From an uncultured beta proteobacterium (lineage in GTDB: Bacteria; Pseudomonadota; Gammaproteobacteria; Burkholderiales; Burkholderiaceae_C): a DNA stretch of 39,824 bases. Under the pieces are notes generated by a model. It was given only the letters and a program-made list of their open reading frames with translations, had not been told where the DNA came from and made no database searches. The stretch lies in the NCBI GenBank assembly GCA_903828235.1, contig CAIKLM010000131.1, positions 1-39,824 of the forward strand. Direction: 5' to 3'. The translations under genes were made by a program, and so were the position numbers. This document shows positions 9,256 through 18,300 of this stretch, in pieces. Numbering within the stretch: the first letter of the stretch is position 1; every line of letters starts with the position of its first letter.

Positions 9256-10926
9256 GTGAGCCCCCACGTGCCCACCGTCACACCGGCCGTCGTCACGCAG
9301 CGCGGAGCCCGCCGGCTGCCGCGGCTGCCGCTGCTGCTGCTGTGCGCGGCCTACCTGCTGCCGGGGCTGTTCGGGCGCGACCCCTGGCGCAGCGCCGACG
9401 TCACCGCCTTCGGGGCCATGGTGGCCATGGCCGAGGGCCGCACGCCGTGGCTGGCCCCGCAGCTCGGCGGCGTGCCGCTGGACGGCGCCCTGCTGCCGCA
9501 CTGGCTGGGCGCGGCCTTCATCGTCGTCGGCCAGGGCTGGGTGGACGCCGAGCTGGCTGCCCGCCTGGCCTTCGCGCTGCTGCTGGCGCTGACGCTGGCC
9601 CTGACCTGGTACAGCACCTTCCTGCTGGCCCGCACCGAGGCCGCGCAGCCAGTGGCCTTCGCCTTCGGGGGCGAGGCCGACCCCGTGGCCTATGCCCGGG
9701 CCATGGCCGACGGCGGACTGCTCGCGCTGATGGCCACGCTGGGCCTGCTGCAGCTGGGCCACGAGACCACGCCCGAGCTGGCGCAGCTCGCGGCCATGGC
9801 GCTGGCGCTGTACGCGCTGGCGGCGGCGCCGTTCCGCGTGTGGCGGGCGCGGGTGGCCGTGCTGCTGGCGCTGCCACTGATGGCCGCCAGCGGAGCGCCG
9901 GCCATGGCCGCCGGGGCCGGCGTGCTCGGGGCCGTCGTGTGCCTGCGCTCGCGCCTGCCCGAGGTGCGGCGCTTCGCCCCGTGGCTGCTGGCGGCACTGG
10001 CCGCCAGCGTGGCGCTGGCCACGATCATCGGCGCCTGGCGTTGGCGGGTGCAGGGGCTGGACGCAAGCGACCTGCCGACGCTGGCGCGCCAGTGGCTGTG
10101 GTTCCTGTGGCCGGCCTGGCCGCTGGCGCTGTGGACGCTGTGGCGCTGGCGGCGGCAGTTGCTGTACCGGCACGTCTCGGTGCCGCTGGTCTTCGTGCTC
10201 GTGGCGCTCGGCGCCAACGTGGCGATGGGCGGCTCGGACCGCGCGCTGATGCTGGGGCTGCCGGGGCTGGCGGTGCTGGCCGCATTCGCGCTGCCCACGC
10301 TCAAGCGCAGCGCCACGGCGGCCATCGACTGGTTCTCGATGTTCTTCTTCACGGCCACGGCGCTGTTCATCTGGGTCATGTACGCGGCCATGCAGACCGG
10401 CGTGCCGGCCAAGCCGGCCGCCAACGTGGCCAAGCTGGCGCCGGGTTTCGAGGCCCCGTTCTCGGCGCTGGCCCTGGCCTTCGCCGCGGCCGGCAGCCTG
10501 GCCTGGGTGGCCGTGGTGCGATGGCGCACCGGGCGCCACCAGGACGCGCTCTGGAAGAGCCTGGTGCTGCCCGCCGGGGGCGTGGCCTTGTGCTGGCTGC
10601 TGCTGATGACGCTGTGGCTGCCCCTGCTGGACCACGCCCGCAGCGCGAGGCCCCTGGTGCAGAGGCTGGCACCGCACGTGCCCGCGGGCACGCCGTGCAT
10701 CGCGGCGCCGGGCGTCTCGCCGGCCAACGTGGCGGCGCTGGAGCACTTCGGCCGCTGGCGGGTGGACGCCACGCCGGCCGCCATGGAGGGCCCCTGCCCG
10801 CTGCTGCTGCGCGTGGCGCGCGACCTCACCCTGCCGCCCACGCCACCCGGCTGGGACGTCGTGGCCGTCGTGCCGCGGCCGACCGGCCGCGACGAGCTCA
10901 TGCAGCTGCTTCGGCGCGCGCGCTGA
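9256..10926 (+). CDS. Polytopic membrane protein, GT-C/ArnT-like glycosyltransferase candidate
   Basis: 556 residues with about ten or more hydrophobic helices; the first is near 22-40 (LPRLPLLLLCAAYLLPG). Immediately after it GRDPWRSADVTAFGAM occupies the position of the acidic first-loop motif of GT-C enzymes such as ArnT, which transfer sugars from polyprenyl phosphates. The acceptor and donor are unknown and no ArnT-specific motif was recognised, so a non-enzymatic role is possible. GTG 9256 is chosen as the only early start. CATCAT at 9244-9249 is a poor -10 at leaderless distance and there is no Shine-Dalgarno. Its last 29 bases overlap the 3' end of convergent phoR. Confidence 0.6.
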   Translation: MSPHVPTVTPAVVTQRGARRLPRLPLLLLCAAYLLPGLFGRDPWRSADVTAFGAMVAMAEGRTPWLAPQLGGVPLDGALLPHWLGAAFIVVGQGWVDAELAARLAFALLLALTLALTWYSTFLLARTEAAQPVAFAFGGEADPVAYARAMADGGLLALMATLGLLQLGHETTPELAQLAAMALALYALAAAPFRVWRARVAVLLALPLMAASGAPAMAAGAGVLGAVVCLRSRLPEVRRFAPWLLAALAASVALATIIGAWRWRVQGLDASDLPTLARQWLWFLWPAWPLALWTLWRWRRQLLYRHVSVPLVFVLVALGANVAMGGSDRALMLGLPGLAVLAAFALPTLKRSATAAIDWFSMFFFTATALFIWVMYAAMQTGVPAKPAANVAKLAPGFEAPFSALALAFAAAGSLAWVAVVRWRTGRHQDALWKSLVLPAGGVALCWLLLMTLWLPLLDHARSARPLVQRLAPHVPAGTPCIAAPGVSPANVAALEHFGRWRVDATPAAMEGPCPLLLRVARDLTLPPTPPGWDVVAVVPRPTGRDELMQLLRRAR

Positions 10927-12238
10927 GCGGCCGTTCGGCGCCGCGCACGCGCAGCGCCGGCAGCAGCAGCCGGAAGGTCGAGCCCTTGCCGGGTTCGCTG
11001 TGGATCTCGATCTCGCCGCCATGGCGCTGGACGACGTGCTTGACGATGGACAGGCCCAGGCCCGTGCCGCCGGTGTCGCGCGAGCGGCTGCCGTCCACGC
11101 GGTAGAAGCGCTCGGTCAGGCGCGGCAGGTGCTCGCGCGCGATGCCCGGGCCGCTGTCGGCGACCTCGACGAAGGCCCGGCCGTCGTCGAGCCGCCCCCA
11201 CGCGAGCTCGATGCGGCCACCCTCTGGCGTGTAGCGCACCGCGTTGCCCAGCAGGTTGCCCACCGCGCTGAGCAGCTCGCTCTCGGTCGCCGCCACCTCC
11301 AGCTCGGCGCCGCCGCGCGGCGTGATCGCGTGGCGGCCGGCCGACAGCGCCACGGCATCGGCCAGCGAGCGCTGCAGCAGCGGCGTCAGGCCCAGCCAGC
11401 GGTCGGCGCCCGGGTGCGGGCTGCCTTCGAGCTGCGCCAGCGTCAGCAGGTCGCCCACCAGCGCCTGCATGCGGTCGGTCTGCTGCGACATCAGGGCCAG
11501 CACGCGCTGGCGCTCGGGCTCGGTCAGGGGCAGCTGCGCCAGCGTCTCGACGAAGCCGGCCAGCACCGTCAGCGGCGTGCGGATCTCGTGCGACACGTTG
11601 GCCACGAAGTCGCGCCGCATGGCCTCGGCGCGCTCGCGCTCGGTGATGTCCTGCGACAGCAGCAGCTTCATGCCGTCGCCGTAGGGCCTGACCATCAGCG
11701 AGATCGTGCTGCGCCCCAGCGGCCCCGGGATGGTGACGGGCTCGTCGAACTCGCCGGACTGCAGGTAGGCCACGAACAGCGGCGAGCGCACGAGGTTGGT
11801 CACGCGCTGCAGGCGGTCGCGCTGGGGATCGAGTCCGAAGTGCTGCGCAGCCACGGTGTTGCACCACTCGATCTGGTCGTTGGCGTCGAGCAGCATGACG
11901 CCGTTGGGCGAGGCCTCGATGGCGGCCAGGAACTGCGCCAGACGCTCGCGCTCCTGCGCGACGGCCTGGTCCTTCTGGCGCAGCGCGCGCTCGATGCGGT
12001 AGGCGAGTTCGCCCCAGTAGCCCTGGTCGCGCGGGGCGGTGACGTGCTGCGGGCCGCGCAGCCAGTCGAGCAGCCGCAGGCCACGGCGCGTGTCGACCGT
12101 CATCGAGACCAGCGTGCCGGCCAGCGCGCCGGCCGCCAGCCCGGCCAGCGGCTGCCCGAGCAGCGCGCCGGCCACGGCGCCCAGCAGCGACCCGAGCACC
12201 AGGGCGAAGAGCAGCCGCGACAGCGAATTCGGCGTCAC
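10898..12238 (-). CDS. phoR: Phosphate regulon sensor histidine kinase PhoR
   Basis: 446-residue membrane histidine kinase that phosphorylates PhoB when phosphate is scarce, gated by PhoU and the Pst transporter. Two hydrophobic N-terminal segments (about 8-24 and 27-43) are followed by a PAS region (about 100-200). The dimerisation box FVANVSHEIRTPLTVL carries H217. The ATPase boxes are NLLGNAVRYTPEGG (N), DSGPGIA (G1) and GGTGLGLSIVKHVV (G2). The GTG start at 12238 overlaps the phoB stop by 4 bases, so it is translationally coupled as the last gene of the pst-pho unit. Its C-terminal end overlaps the convergent membrane gene. Confidence 0.95.
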   Translation of the reverse strand: MTPNSLSRLLFALVLGSLLGAVAGALLGQPLAGLAAGALAGTLVSMTVDTRRGLRLLDWLRGPQHVTAPRDQGYWGELAYRIERALRQKDQAVAQERERLAQFLAAIEASPNGVMLLDANDQIEWCNTVAAQHFGLDPQRDRLQRVTNLVRSPLFVAYLQSGEFDEPVTIPGPLGRSTISLMVRPYGDGMKLLLSQDITERERAEAMRRDFVANVSHEIRTPLTVLAGFVETLAQLPLTEPERQRVLALMSQQTDRMQALVGDLLTLAQLEGSPHPGADRWLGLTPLLQRSLADAVALSAGRHAITPRGGAELEVAATESELLSAVGNLLGNAVRYTPEGGRIELAWGRLDDGRAFVEVADSGPGIAREHLPRLTERFYRVDGSRSRDTGGTGLGLSIVKHVVQRHGGEIEIHSEPGKGSTFRLLLPALRVRGAERPLSARAEAAA

Positions 12239-12957
12239 GCCGCGCCCTCCCCGTCCGCGCCCGGCTGGGCCACGAAGCGGTAGCCGGCGCCGCGCACGGT
12301 CTCGACCATGCCCTGCGCGCCGGCCGGCGCCAGCGCCTCGCGCAGCCGCTTGACGTGCACGTCGACCGTGCGCTCCTCGATGAAGACGTGGTCGCCCCAC
12401 ACCCGGTTGAGCAACTGGGATCGCGTGTGAACGCGCTCGGGGTGGCTCATCAGCACGTGCAGCAGGCGGAACTCGGTGGGGCCGACCTTGAGCTCGACGC
12501 GCGCGCCGCCGCTGCCGTGAGACACGCGCCGCGAACCCGGGTCGAGCCGCAACGCGCCCGCCTCGACCGGCAGGTCGAGCGCCGAGGGCGCCCGCCGGCG
12601 CAGCACGGCCCGGATGCGCGCCTGCAGCTCGCCCGGCGAGAACGGCTTGGTCAGGTAGTCGTCGGCGCCGGCATCGAGCCCGGCGATGGTGTCGGCCTCG
12701 GCTGCCCGCGCCGTCAGCATGATTAAGGGCACCTCGCGGGTGCGTGGGTCGGCCCGCCAGCGCCGCGCCAGCTGCACGCCGCTGGCACCCGGCAGCATCC
12801 AGTCGAGGACGACGAGGTCGGGCAGCACGCGGTCGATCTGCGCCTGCGCCGCCTCGGCATCGGCCGCCACCACGACCTCGAAGCCCTGGTGGCGCAGGTT
12901 CAGCGCGATCAGCTCGGCGATCGCGGGTTCGTCCTCGACGACCAGCACGCGGCCCAT
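12235..12957 (-). CDS. phoB: Phosphate regulon response regulator PhoB
   Basis: 240-residue OmpR-type regulator. The receiver domain has acidic pocket VVEDE near 6-10, phospho-acceptor D52 (LVVLDWMLPGASG) and K104 in LTKPFSP. A winged-helix DNA-binding domain ends with RTVDVHVKRLREAL and VRGAGYRF. It binds Pho boxes such as those identified near pstS. It lies between phoU and phoR in the same direction. Confidence 0.97.
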   Translation of the reverse strand: MGRVLVVEDEPAIAELIALNLRHQGFEVVVAADAEAAQAQIDRVLPDLVVLDWMLPGASGVQLARRWRADPRTREVPLIMLTARAAEADTIAGLDAGADDYLTKPFSPGELQARIRAVLRRRAPSALDLPVEAGALRLDPGSRRVSHGSGGARVELKVGPTEFRLLHVLMSHPERVHTRSQLLNRVWGDHVFIEERTVDVHVKRLREALAPAGAQGMVETVRGAGYRFVAQPGADGEGAA

Positions 12958-12989
12958 CGTTGGCAGGCGTCCGGCGGCGTGCGCCGCGA

Positions 12990-13697
12990 TCAGCGCACCA
13001 CGTTCTCGACGTCCTCCAGCGAGCTGTGGCGGACGTCGGTGCCCTTGACGACGTAGATGATGGCCTCGGCGAGGTTCTTGCCGTGGTCGCCCACCCGCTC
13101 GATGGCCTTGGCCACGAAGACGAGATCGATGCTCGACGAGATCGTCCGCGGGTCTTCCATCATGTAGGTGATCAGCTTGCGCATCAGGCCGTCGAACTCC
13201 TGGTCGATCTGGTCGTCCTGCTTGAGCACCTCGAGCGCGCGCGCGGTGTCCAGGCGCGCGAAGGCATCGAGCGCCTTGCGCAGCTGCGCGATGGCCAGCT
13301 CGGCCTCGAAGCCGAGGTCCGACACCGGCAGGCGAAGCCGGGTCGAGACGCCCGTGTTGATGAGCCGCTGCACCGTGCGCGCGATGCGCGCGGCCTCGTC
13401 GCCCACGCGCTCGAGGTTGGCGATGGACTTGCTCACGGCGATCAGCAGCCGCAGGTCGCGTGCCGTGGGCTGGCGGCGTGCGATGATGGCCGACAGCTCG
13501 CGGTCGATCGCGACCTCCATCTGGTTGACGCGGTCTTCCTGCGCCAGCACCGCGTCGGCGAGCTCGCCGTTGAACTCGGTCAGCGCCTTCACGGCCTGCA
13601 CGACCTGGGACTCCACCAGGCCGCCCATCTCGAGGACCCGGCCGGAGATGCCGGAGAGCTCGGCATCGAACTGGGTGGACATGTGCTTGTCGGACAT
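12990..13697 (-). CDS. phoU: Phosphate signalling protein PhoU
   Basis: 235-residue helical-bundle protein that links PstSCAB transport to inhibition of PhoR. It shows two repeats of the PhoU motif: ELSGISGRVLEMGGLVESQV near the N-terminus and later DQIDQEFDGLMRKLITYM with IERVGDHGKNLAEAIIYVVKG. The ATG at 13697 is preceded by AGAGGAAG. It sits between pstB and phoB, as is normal. Confidence 0.96.
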   Translation of the reverse strand: MSDKHMSTQFDAELSGISGRVLEMGGLVESQVVQAVKALTEFNGELADAVLAQEDRVNQMEVAIDRELSAIIARRQPTARDLRLLIAVSKSIANLERVGDEAARIARTVQRLINTGVSTRLRLPVSDLGFEAELAIAQLRKALDAFARLDTARALEVLKQDDQIDQEFDGLMRKLITYMMEDPRTISSSIDLVFVAKAIERVGDHGKNLAEAIIYVVKGTDVRHSSLEDVENVVR

Positions 13698-13737
13698 CGG
13701 TACTTCCTCTGCGGCGGGGGCGGGGCGAGCGGGCGGA

Positions 13738-14523
<786 letters not shown>

Positions 14524-14536
14524 CGGAGTGCCTCGT

Positions 14537-15403
14537 TCAGTGCTTCTTGCGGAACAGGACGCGGGCCAGGATGTTCAGGCCCAGCACGCCCAGGGTGATG
14601 AGGAACACGCCCACCCAGGCCAGCTCGCGCCAGTTCTCGTAGGGGCTCATCGCGTACTTGAAGATCGTCACCGGCAGGCTGGCCATCGGCTCGCCCAGGT
14701 TGCTGGTGAAGAACTGGTTGTTCAGCGCCGTGAACAGCAGCGGCGCCGTCTCGCCGGCGATGCGGGCCAGCGCCAGCAGCACGCCGGTGATGACCCCGGC
14801 CCGCGCCGCGCGCAGCGTGACCGACGAGATCACCTTCCACTTCGGCGAGCCCAGCGCGTAGGCGGCCTCGCGCAGCGCGTTCGGGATCAGGCTCAGCATG
14901 TTCTCGGTGGTGCGCACCACCACCGGGATCACGATCAGCGCCAGGGCCAGGATGCCGGCCCAGCCGGAGAAGCTCCGGACCTGCGCCACGACCACGGCGT
15001 AGATGAACAGGCCGATCACGATCGACGGCGCCGACAACAGGATGTCGTTGATGAAGCCGGTGACGCTGCCCAGCCACGTCTGCTTGCCGTACTCGGCCAG
15101 GTAGATGCCGCACAGGATGCCGATGGGCGTGCCCAGCGCCGTGGCCAGCAGCACCATCACCAGCGAGCCGTAGATGGCGTTGGCCAGGCCGCCGCTTTCG
15201 GCCTGGGGGGGCGGCGTCATCTCGGTGAACACCGACAGCGCCATGCCGCCGATGCCCAGGCGGATGGTCTCGAACAGGATCCAGGCCAGCCAGAACAGGC
15301 CGAAGGCCATGGCCGCCAGCGACAGCGTCAGCGCCACCGCGTTGACCGCCTTGCGCCGGCGGTGCAGCTTGAGCCGGCCGGCGTCGAGTGCAAAGAGGCT
15401 CAT
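14537..15403 (-). CDS. pstA: Phosphate ABC transporter permease PstA
   Basis: 288-residue inner-membrane permease with about six helices. The cytoplasmic EAA loop coupling to PstB is [20 protein letters not shown]. The C-terminus reads [14 protein letters not shown] 15403 overlaps the pstC stop by four bases (ATGA). The frame is open upstream in pstC antisense phase, but the start at MSLFALDAG is supported by the overlap and family N-terminus. Confidence 0.95.
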   Translation of the reverse strand: MSLFALDAGRLKLHRRRKAVNAVALTLSLAAMAFGLFWLAWILFETIRLGIGGMALSVFTEMTPPPQAESGGLANAIYGSLVMVLLATALGTPIGILCGIYLAEYGKQTWLGSVTGFINDILLSAPSIVIGLFIYAVVVAQVRSFSGWAGILALALIVIPVVVRTTENMLSLIPNALREAAYALGSPKWKVISSVTLRAARAGVITGVLLALARIAGETAPLLFTALNNQFFTSNLGEPMASLPVTIFKYAMSPYENWRELAWVGVFLITLGVLGLNILARVLFRKKH

Positions 15404-16422
15404 GTCCGGGTCCCCTCGCCGCGCTTCATGCGCATCAGCAGCAGCTTCGACAGCGCCAGCACGCAGAAGGTGATGAAGAACAGCACCAGGCCCAGGTACA
15501 TCAGGGCCGGCTGGTGCAGCTTGGTGTCGGCCTCGGCGAACTCGTTCGCGATGGCCGCGGTGATGCTGTTGGCGGCCTCGAACAGCGACAGCGAGTCGAC
15601 CTGGCTGAAGTTGCCGATCACGAAGGTGACCGCCATCGTCTCGCCCAGCGCGCGGCCCAGGCCCAGCATGATGGCGCCGACGACGCCGGTCTTGGTGTAG
15701 GGCAGCACCACCTTGGAGACCACCTCCCAGGTGGTGGAGCCCAGACCGTAGGCGGATTCCTTCAGCAGCGGCGGCGTGGTCTCGAACACGTCGCGCATCA
15801 CCGAGGCGATGAACGGGATCACCATGATCGCCAGGATGATGCCGGCCGACAGCAGCCCGATGCCCACGGGCGGGCCCGAGAACAGGGTGCCGAGGAACGG
15901 CACGTCGCCGAAGGCCGACTGCAGCGGCTGCTGCACGTAGGTGGCCAGGATAGGGCCGAACACCAGCAGGCCCCACATGCCGTAGACGATGGACGGCACC
16001 GCGGCCAGCAGCTCGATGGCCACGCCCAGCGGCCGGCGCAGCCAGTTGGGCGCCAGCTCGGTGAGGAACAGCGCGATGCCGAAGCTCACGGGCACGGCGA
16101 TGATCAGCGCGATGGCCGCCGACATCAGCGTGCCGTAGATCATCACGAGGCCGCCGTACTTGTCCTCGACGGGGTCCCAGTCGGTGCTGAACAGGAAGCC
16201 GATGCCGAACTCGCGGATCGCCGGCCACGCGCCAAACACCAGCGAAGCCAGGATGCCGGCCAGCAGCGCCAGCGTGATCCACGCGGCCGACTGCGCGGCA
16301 AAGGCGAAGGCCTTGTCCGCCCAGGGCGAGCGCTGCGTGTGGCTCGGCGGTGCGCCGCCGGACAGCGGCTGCGCGGCGGCCTTCTCGGGCGGGACGTTCT
16401 GGGCCGGCAGGGTCACGGACAC
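15400..16422 (-). CDS. pstC: Phosphate ABC transporter permease PstC
   Basis: 340-residue inner-membrane permease. A cytoplasmic N-terminal tail of about 45 residues precedes the first helix ([20 protein letters not shown]). The periplasmic loop has [16 protein letters not shown], and the EAA loop is [17 protein letters not shown]. It starts with GTG at 16422 behind a near-perfect GAGGAGGAG. A strong inverted repeat lies in the 105-base gap from pstS, likely lowering pstC expression relative to pstS. Confidence 0.95.
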   Translation of the reverse strand: MSVTLPAQNVPPEKAAAQPLSGGAPPSHTQRSPWADKAFAFAAQSAAWITLALLAGILASLVFGAWPAIREFGIGFLFSTDWDPVEDKYGGLVMIYGTLMSAAIALIIAVPVSFGIALFLTELAPNWLRRPLGVAIELLAAVPSIVYGMWGLLVFGPILATYVQQPLQSAFGDVPFLGTLFSGPPVGIGLLSAGIILAIMVIPFIASVMRDVFETTPPLLKESAYGLGSTTWEVVSKVVLPYTKTGVVGAIMLGLGRALGETMAVTFVIGNFSQVDSLSLFEAANSITAAIANEFAEADTKLHQPALMYLGLVLFFITFCVLALSKLLLMRMKRGEGTRT

Positions 16423-16452
16423 GGCTCCTCCTCGTTCGTCGGTTCTCTCACG

Positions 16453-16485
16453 CGCAGACGCCCACCGGATCGGCGGGCGTCTGCG
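16453..16485. repeat. 11-bp inverted repeat between pstS and pstC
   Basis: CGCAGACGCCC pairs perfectly with GGGCGTCTGCG around an 11-base loop. There is no T-run, so it is more likely an mRNA-stabilising or partial-stop hairpin at the pstS 3' end than a full terminator. That fits the usual need for far more binding protein than permease. Confidence 0.65.
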
Positions 16486-16527
16486 GCGGCATCGTCATGG
16501 CGGCTCGGGTGCGGCCGCCCTGGGGCG

Positions 16528-17568
16528 TCACTTGAAGGCGATGGCCTTGCCGGCGCCGTCCTGGATTTTCGCCCACTCGCGGCGCACCAGGTCCTTCACG
16601 GTGGCGGGCAGCGGCACGTACTCCAGCTCGGTGGCCATCGCGTCGCCGTTGTTGTAGGCCCACTCGAAGAACTTGAGCGAGGCAGACCCCTGGGCCGGCT
16701 TGTCCTGCTTGGCGTGCATCAGGATGAAGGTGGCGCCGGTGATGGGCCAGCTGCCCGCGCCCGGCTGCTCGGTGAGGATCTGGTAGAACGACTTCGCCCA
16801 GTCGGCGCCCGCCGCAGCCGCCTTGAAGCTGCTGTCGTCGGGGTTGACGAAGTTGCCAGCCTGGTTGCGCAGCTGCACGTGGGCCATCTTGTTGGTGCGC
16901 GCGTAGCTGTACTCGACGTAGCCGATCGAGTTGGGCAAACGCTGCACGAACGCCGCCACGCCTTCGTTGCCCTTGCCGCCGGCACCGGTGGGCCAGTTGA
17001 CGGCGGCGGCTTCGCCGACCTTGGCCTTCCACTCGGCGTTCACCTTCGACAGGTAGTTGGTGAAGATGAAAGTCGTTCCCGAGCCGTCGGCGCGCCGAAC
17101 GGGCGCAATCGCCGTGTCGGGCAGCGCCAGGTTCGGATTCAACGCCCTGATGGCCGGGTCGTTCCACTTGGTGACCTTGCCCAGGTAGATGTCACCCAGA
17201 ACCTGGCCGGTCAGCCTCATCTGGCCCGGCCCGACGCCCCGCACGTTGACCACCGGCACTACGCCACCGATGACGGTGGGGAACTGGATCAGGCCGTCCT
17301 TGGCCAAGTCCGCGTCGGTCAGCGGCACGTCAGAGGCACCGAAGTCGACCGTCTTGCCGCGGATCTGGCGCATGCCGGCGCCCGAGCCGACGCTCTGGTA
17401 ATTGATCTTGACGCCCGTGGCCTTGTTGTAGGCATCGGCCCACTTGGCGTACAGCGGGGCCGGGAAGGTGGCGCCGGCGCCGGTGACGTCCTGCGCGAAG
17501 GCGTTGACGGCCAGCAGGGTCGACGTCGCGGCAACGGCCAGCGCGCGGGTGAGGGCAATCGAGGTCAT
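16528..17568 (-). CDS. pstS: Phosphate-binding periplasmic protein PstS
   Basis: 346-residue substrate-binding protein of the Pst importer. A Sec signal peptide (TRALAVAATSTLLAVNAFA) is likely cleaved after A25. The mature protein begins with the family motif DVTGAGATFPAPLY, then SVGSGAGMRQI, VDFGASDVPL and RADGSGTTFIFTNYLS, which carry phosphate-ligand positions. ATG 17568 is preferred over upstream in-frame starts because it gives a clean signal peptide and follows AGGAAA. It heads the operon and sits behind a Pho box. Confidence 0.97.
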   Translation of the reverse strand: MTSIALTRALAVAATSTLLAVNAFAQDVTGAGATFPAPLYAKWADAYNKATGVKINYQSVGSGAGMRQIRGKTVDFGASDVPLTDADLAKDGLIQFPTVIGGVVPVVNVRGVGPGQMRLTGQVLGDIYLGKVTKWNDPAIRALNPNLALPDTAIAPVRRADGSGTTFIFTNYLSKVNAEWKAKVGEAAAVNWPTGAGGKGNEGVAAFVQRLPNSIGYVEYSYARTNKMAHVQLRNQAGNFVNPDDSSFKAAAAGADWAKSFYQILTEQPGAGSWPITGATFILMHAKQDKPAQGSASLKFFEWAYNNGDAMATELEYVPLPATVKDLVRREWAKIQDGAGKAIAFK

Positions 17569-17608
17569 GTGGGGTTTCCTGTCCTGTCGGTCGATGACAT
17601 GAGGAGGG

Positions 17609-17642
17609 ACGATAGGCAGCCCCTGTGACAAAAGGGTGACAA
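17609..17642 (-). promoter_or_regulatory. Pho box and -10 of the pst operon
   Basis: Read on minus: TTGTCAC-CCTT-TTGTCAC, two identical heptamers 11 bases apart (17642-17636 and 17631-17625), then 10 bases and TATCGT (17614-17609). PhoB sites are tandem 11-base repeats of the CTGTCAT type replacing the -35, ending about 10 bases before the -10, which is exactly this geometry. Predicted leader is about 34 nt. Confidence 0.92.
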
Positions 17643-17680
17643 ATCCCCCGCCTGTTGCACCGTCATCGACAGACGCATCG

Positions 17681-17714
17681 CATTCACGGAACTGTCACGA
17701 ACGCCCGATAGCGT
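17681..17714 (+). promoter_or_regulatory. Second, divergent Pho box with -10, facing the fasciclin gene
   Basis: CATTCAC at 17681-17687 and CTGTCAC at 17692-17698 are 11 bases apart, followed by 10 bases and TAGCGT at 17709-17714. Spacing is identical to the pst promoter on the other strand. The first repeat matches less well. Suggests that PhoB also drives the fasciclin lipoprotein; inferred from sequence only. Confidence 0.65.
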
Positions 17715-17778
17715 GCCAACCCACACGAAGCACCCGCCATGGGCGCCGTGACCTGCCCCTTCGACGGAGAAGACCCTC

Positions 17779-18267
17779 ATGACCATGACCAAGCGCGCCT
17801 TCGCCCTGCTGGCCGCCTCCGCAGCCCTCGCCCTGGCCGGCTGCGCCAGCACGCCTGCTCCGGCCACCATCACCGACACCGCGGCGCGCACGCCGCAGCT
17901 GTCGACCCTGACCAAGCTGCTGAACGACGCCGGCCTGGCCGACACGCTGCGCGGCGCCGGGCCCTTCACCGTGTTCGCCCCCTCGGACGAGGCCTTCAAG
18001 GCCGTTCCGGCGGCCACGATGGAGCAGCTGGCCAAGGACAAGGCCCTGCTGGCGTCGGTGCTGAGCTACCACGTCATTCCGGCCAGGGTGACCTCGGCCG
18101 ACGTCAAGACCGGCAACGTCAAGACGGTCCAGGGCGCGAACGTGGCCGTCTCCAAGGCGGGCACCTTCGTCACGGTGGAAGACGCCGTCGTGACGCGCGC
18201 CGACGTCGCCGCGACCAACGGCGTCGTGCACGTCATCGACAAGGTGCTGATGCCGCCGCGGCGCTGA
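17779..18267 (+). CDS. Fasciclin (FAS1) domain lipoprotein
   Basis: 162 residues. A lipoprotein signal ends in lipobox LALAGC with the acylated C22, so the protein should be anchored in a membrane facing the periplasm or surface. One FAS1 domain covers the rest: LTKLLNDAGLADTLRGAGPF, TVFAPSDEAF (H1 motif), VLSYHVIP and the closing TNGVVHVIDKVLMP (H2 motif). FAS1 domains mediate adhesion or matrix binding; the bacterial function here is unknown. ATG 17779 follows GGAGAAG at 17766-17772; ATG 17785 is an alternative. Divergent from pstS with its own apparent Pho box, pointing to induction in phosphate starvation. Confidence 0.9.
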   Translation: MTMTKRAFALLAASAALALAGCASTPAPATITDTAARTPQLSTLTKLLNDAGLADTLRGAGPFTVFAPSDEAFKAVPAATMEQLAKDKALLASVLSYHVIPARVTSADVKTGNVKTVQGANVAVSKAGTFVTVEDAVVTRADVAATNGVVHVIDKVLMPPRR

Positions 18268-18280
18268 GCTCGCGCTCAGG

Positions 18281-18297
18281 GGCCGCCCGCGGCGGCC
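18281..18297. repeat. GC-rich inverted repeat between convergent genes
   Basis: GGCCGCC-CGC-GGCGGCC in the 33-base gap between the fasciclin and glmM stop codons. There is no T-run, so it could be a weak bidirectional block but is not a classical terminator. Confidence 0.4.
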
Positions 18298-18300
18298 GGC

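Noticed and set aside
15388..17628. Plus-strand open frame opposite pstC and pstS
   Set aside because: Antisense shadow of highly conserved transporter genes; no domain seen.
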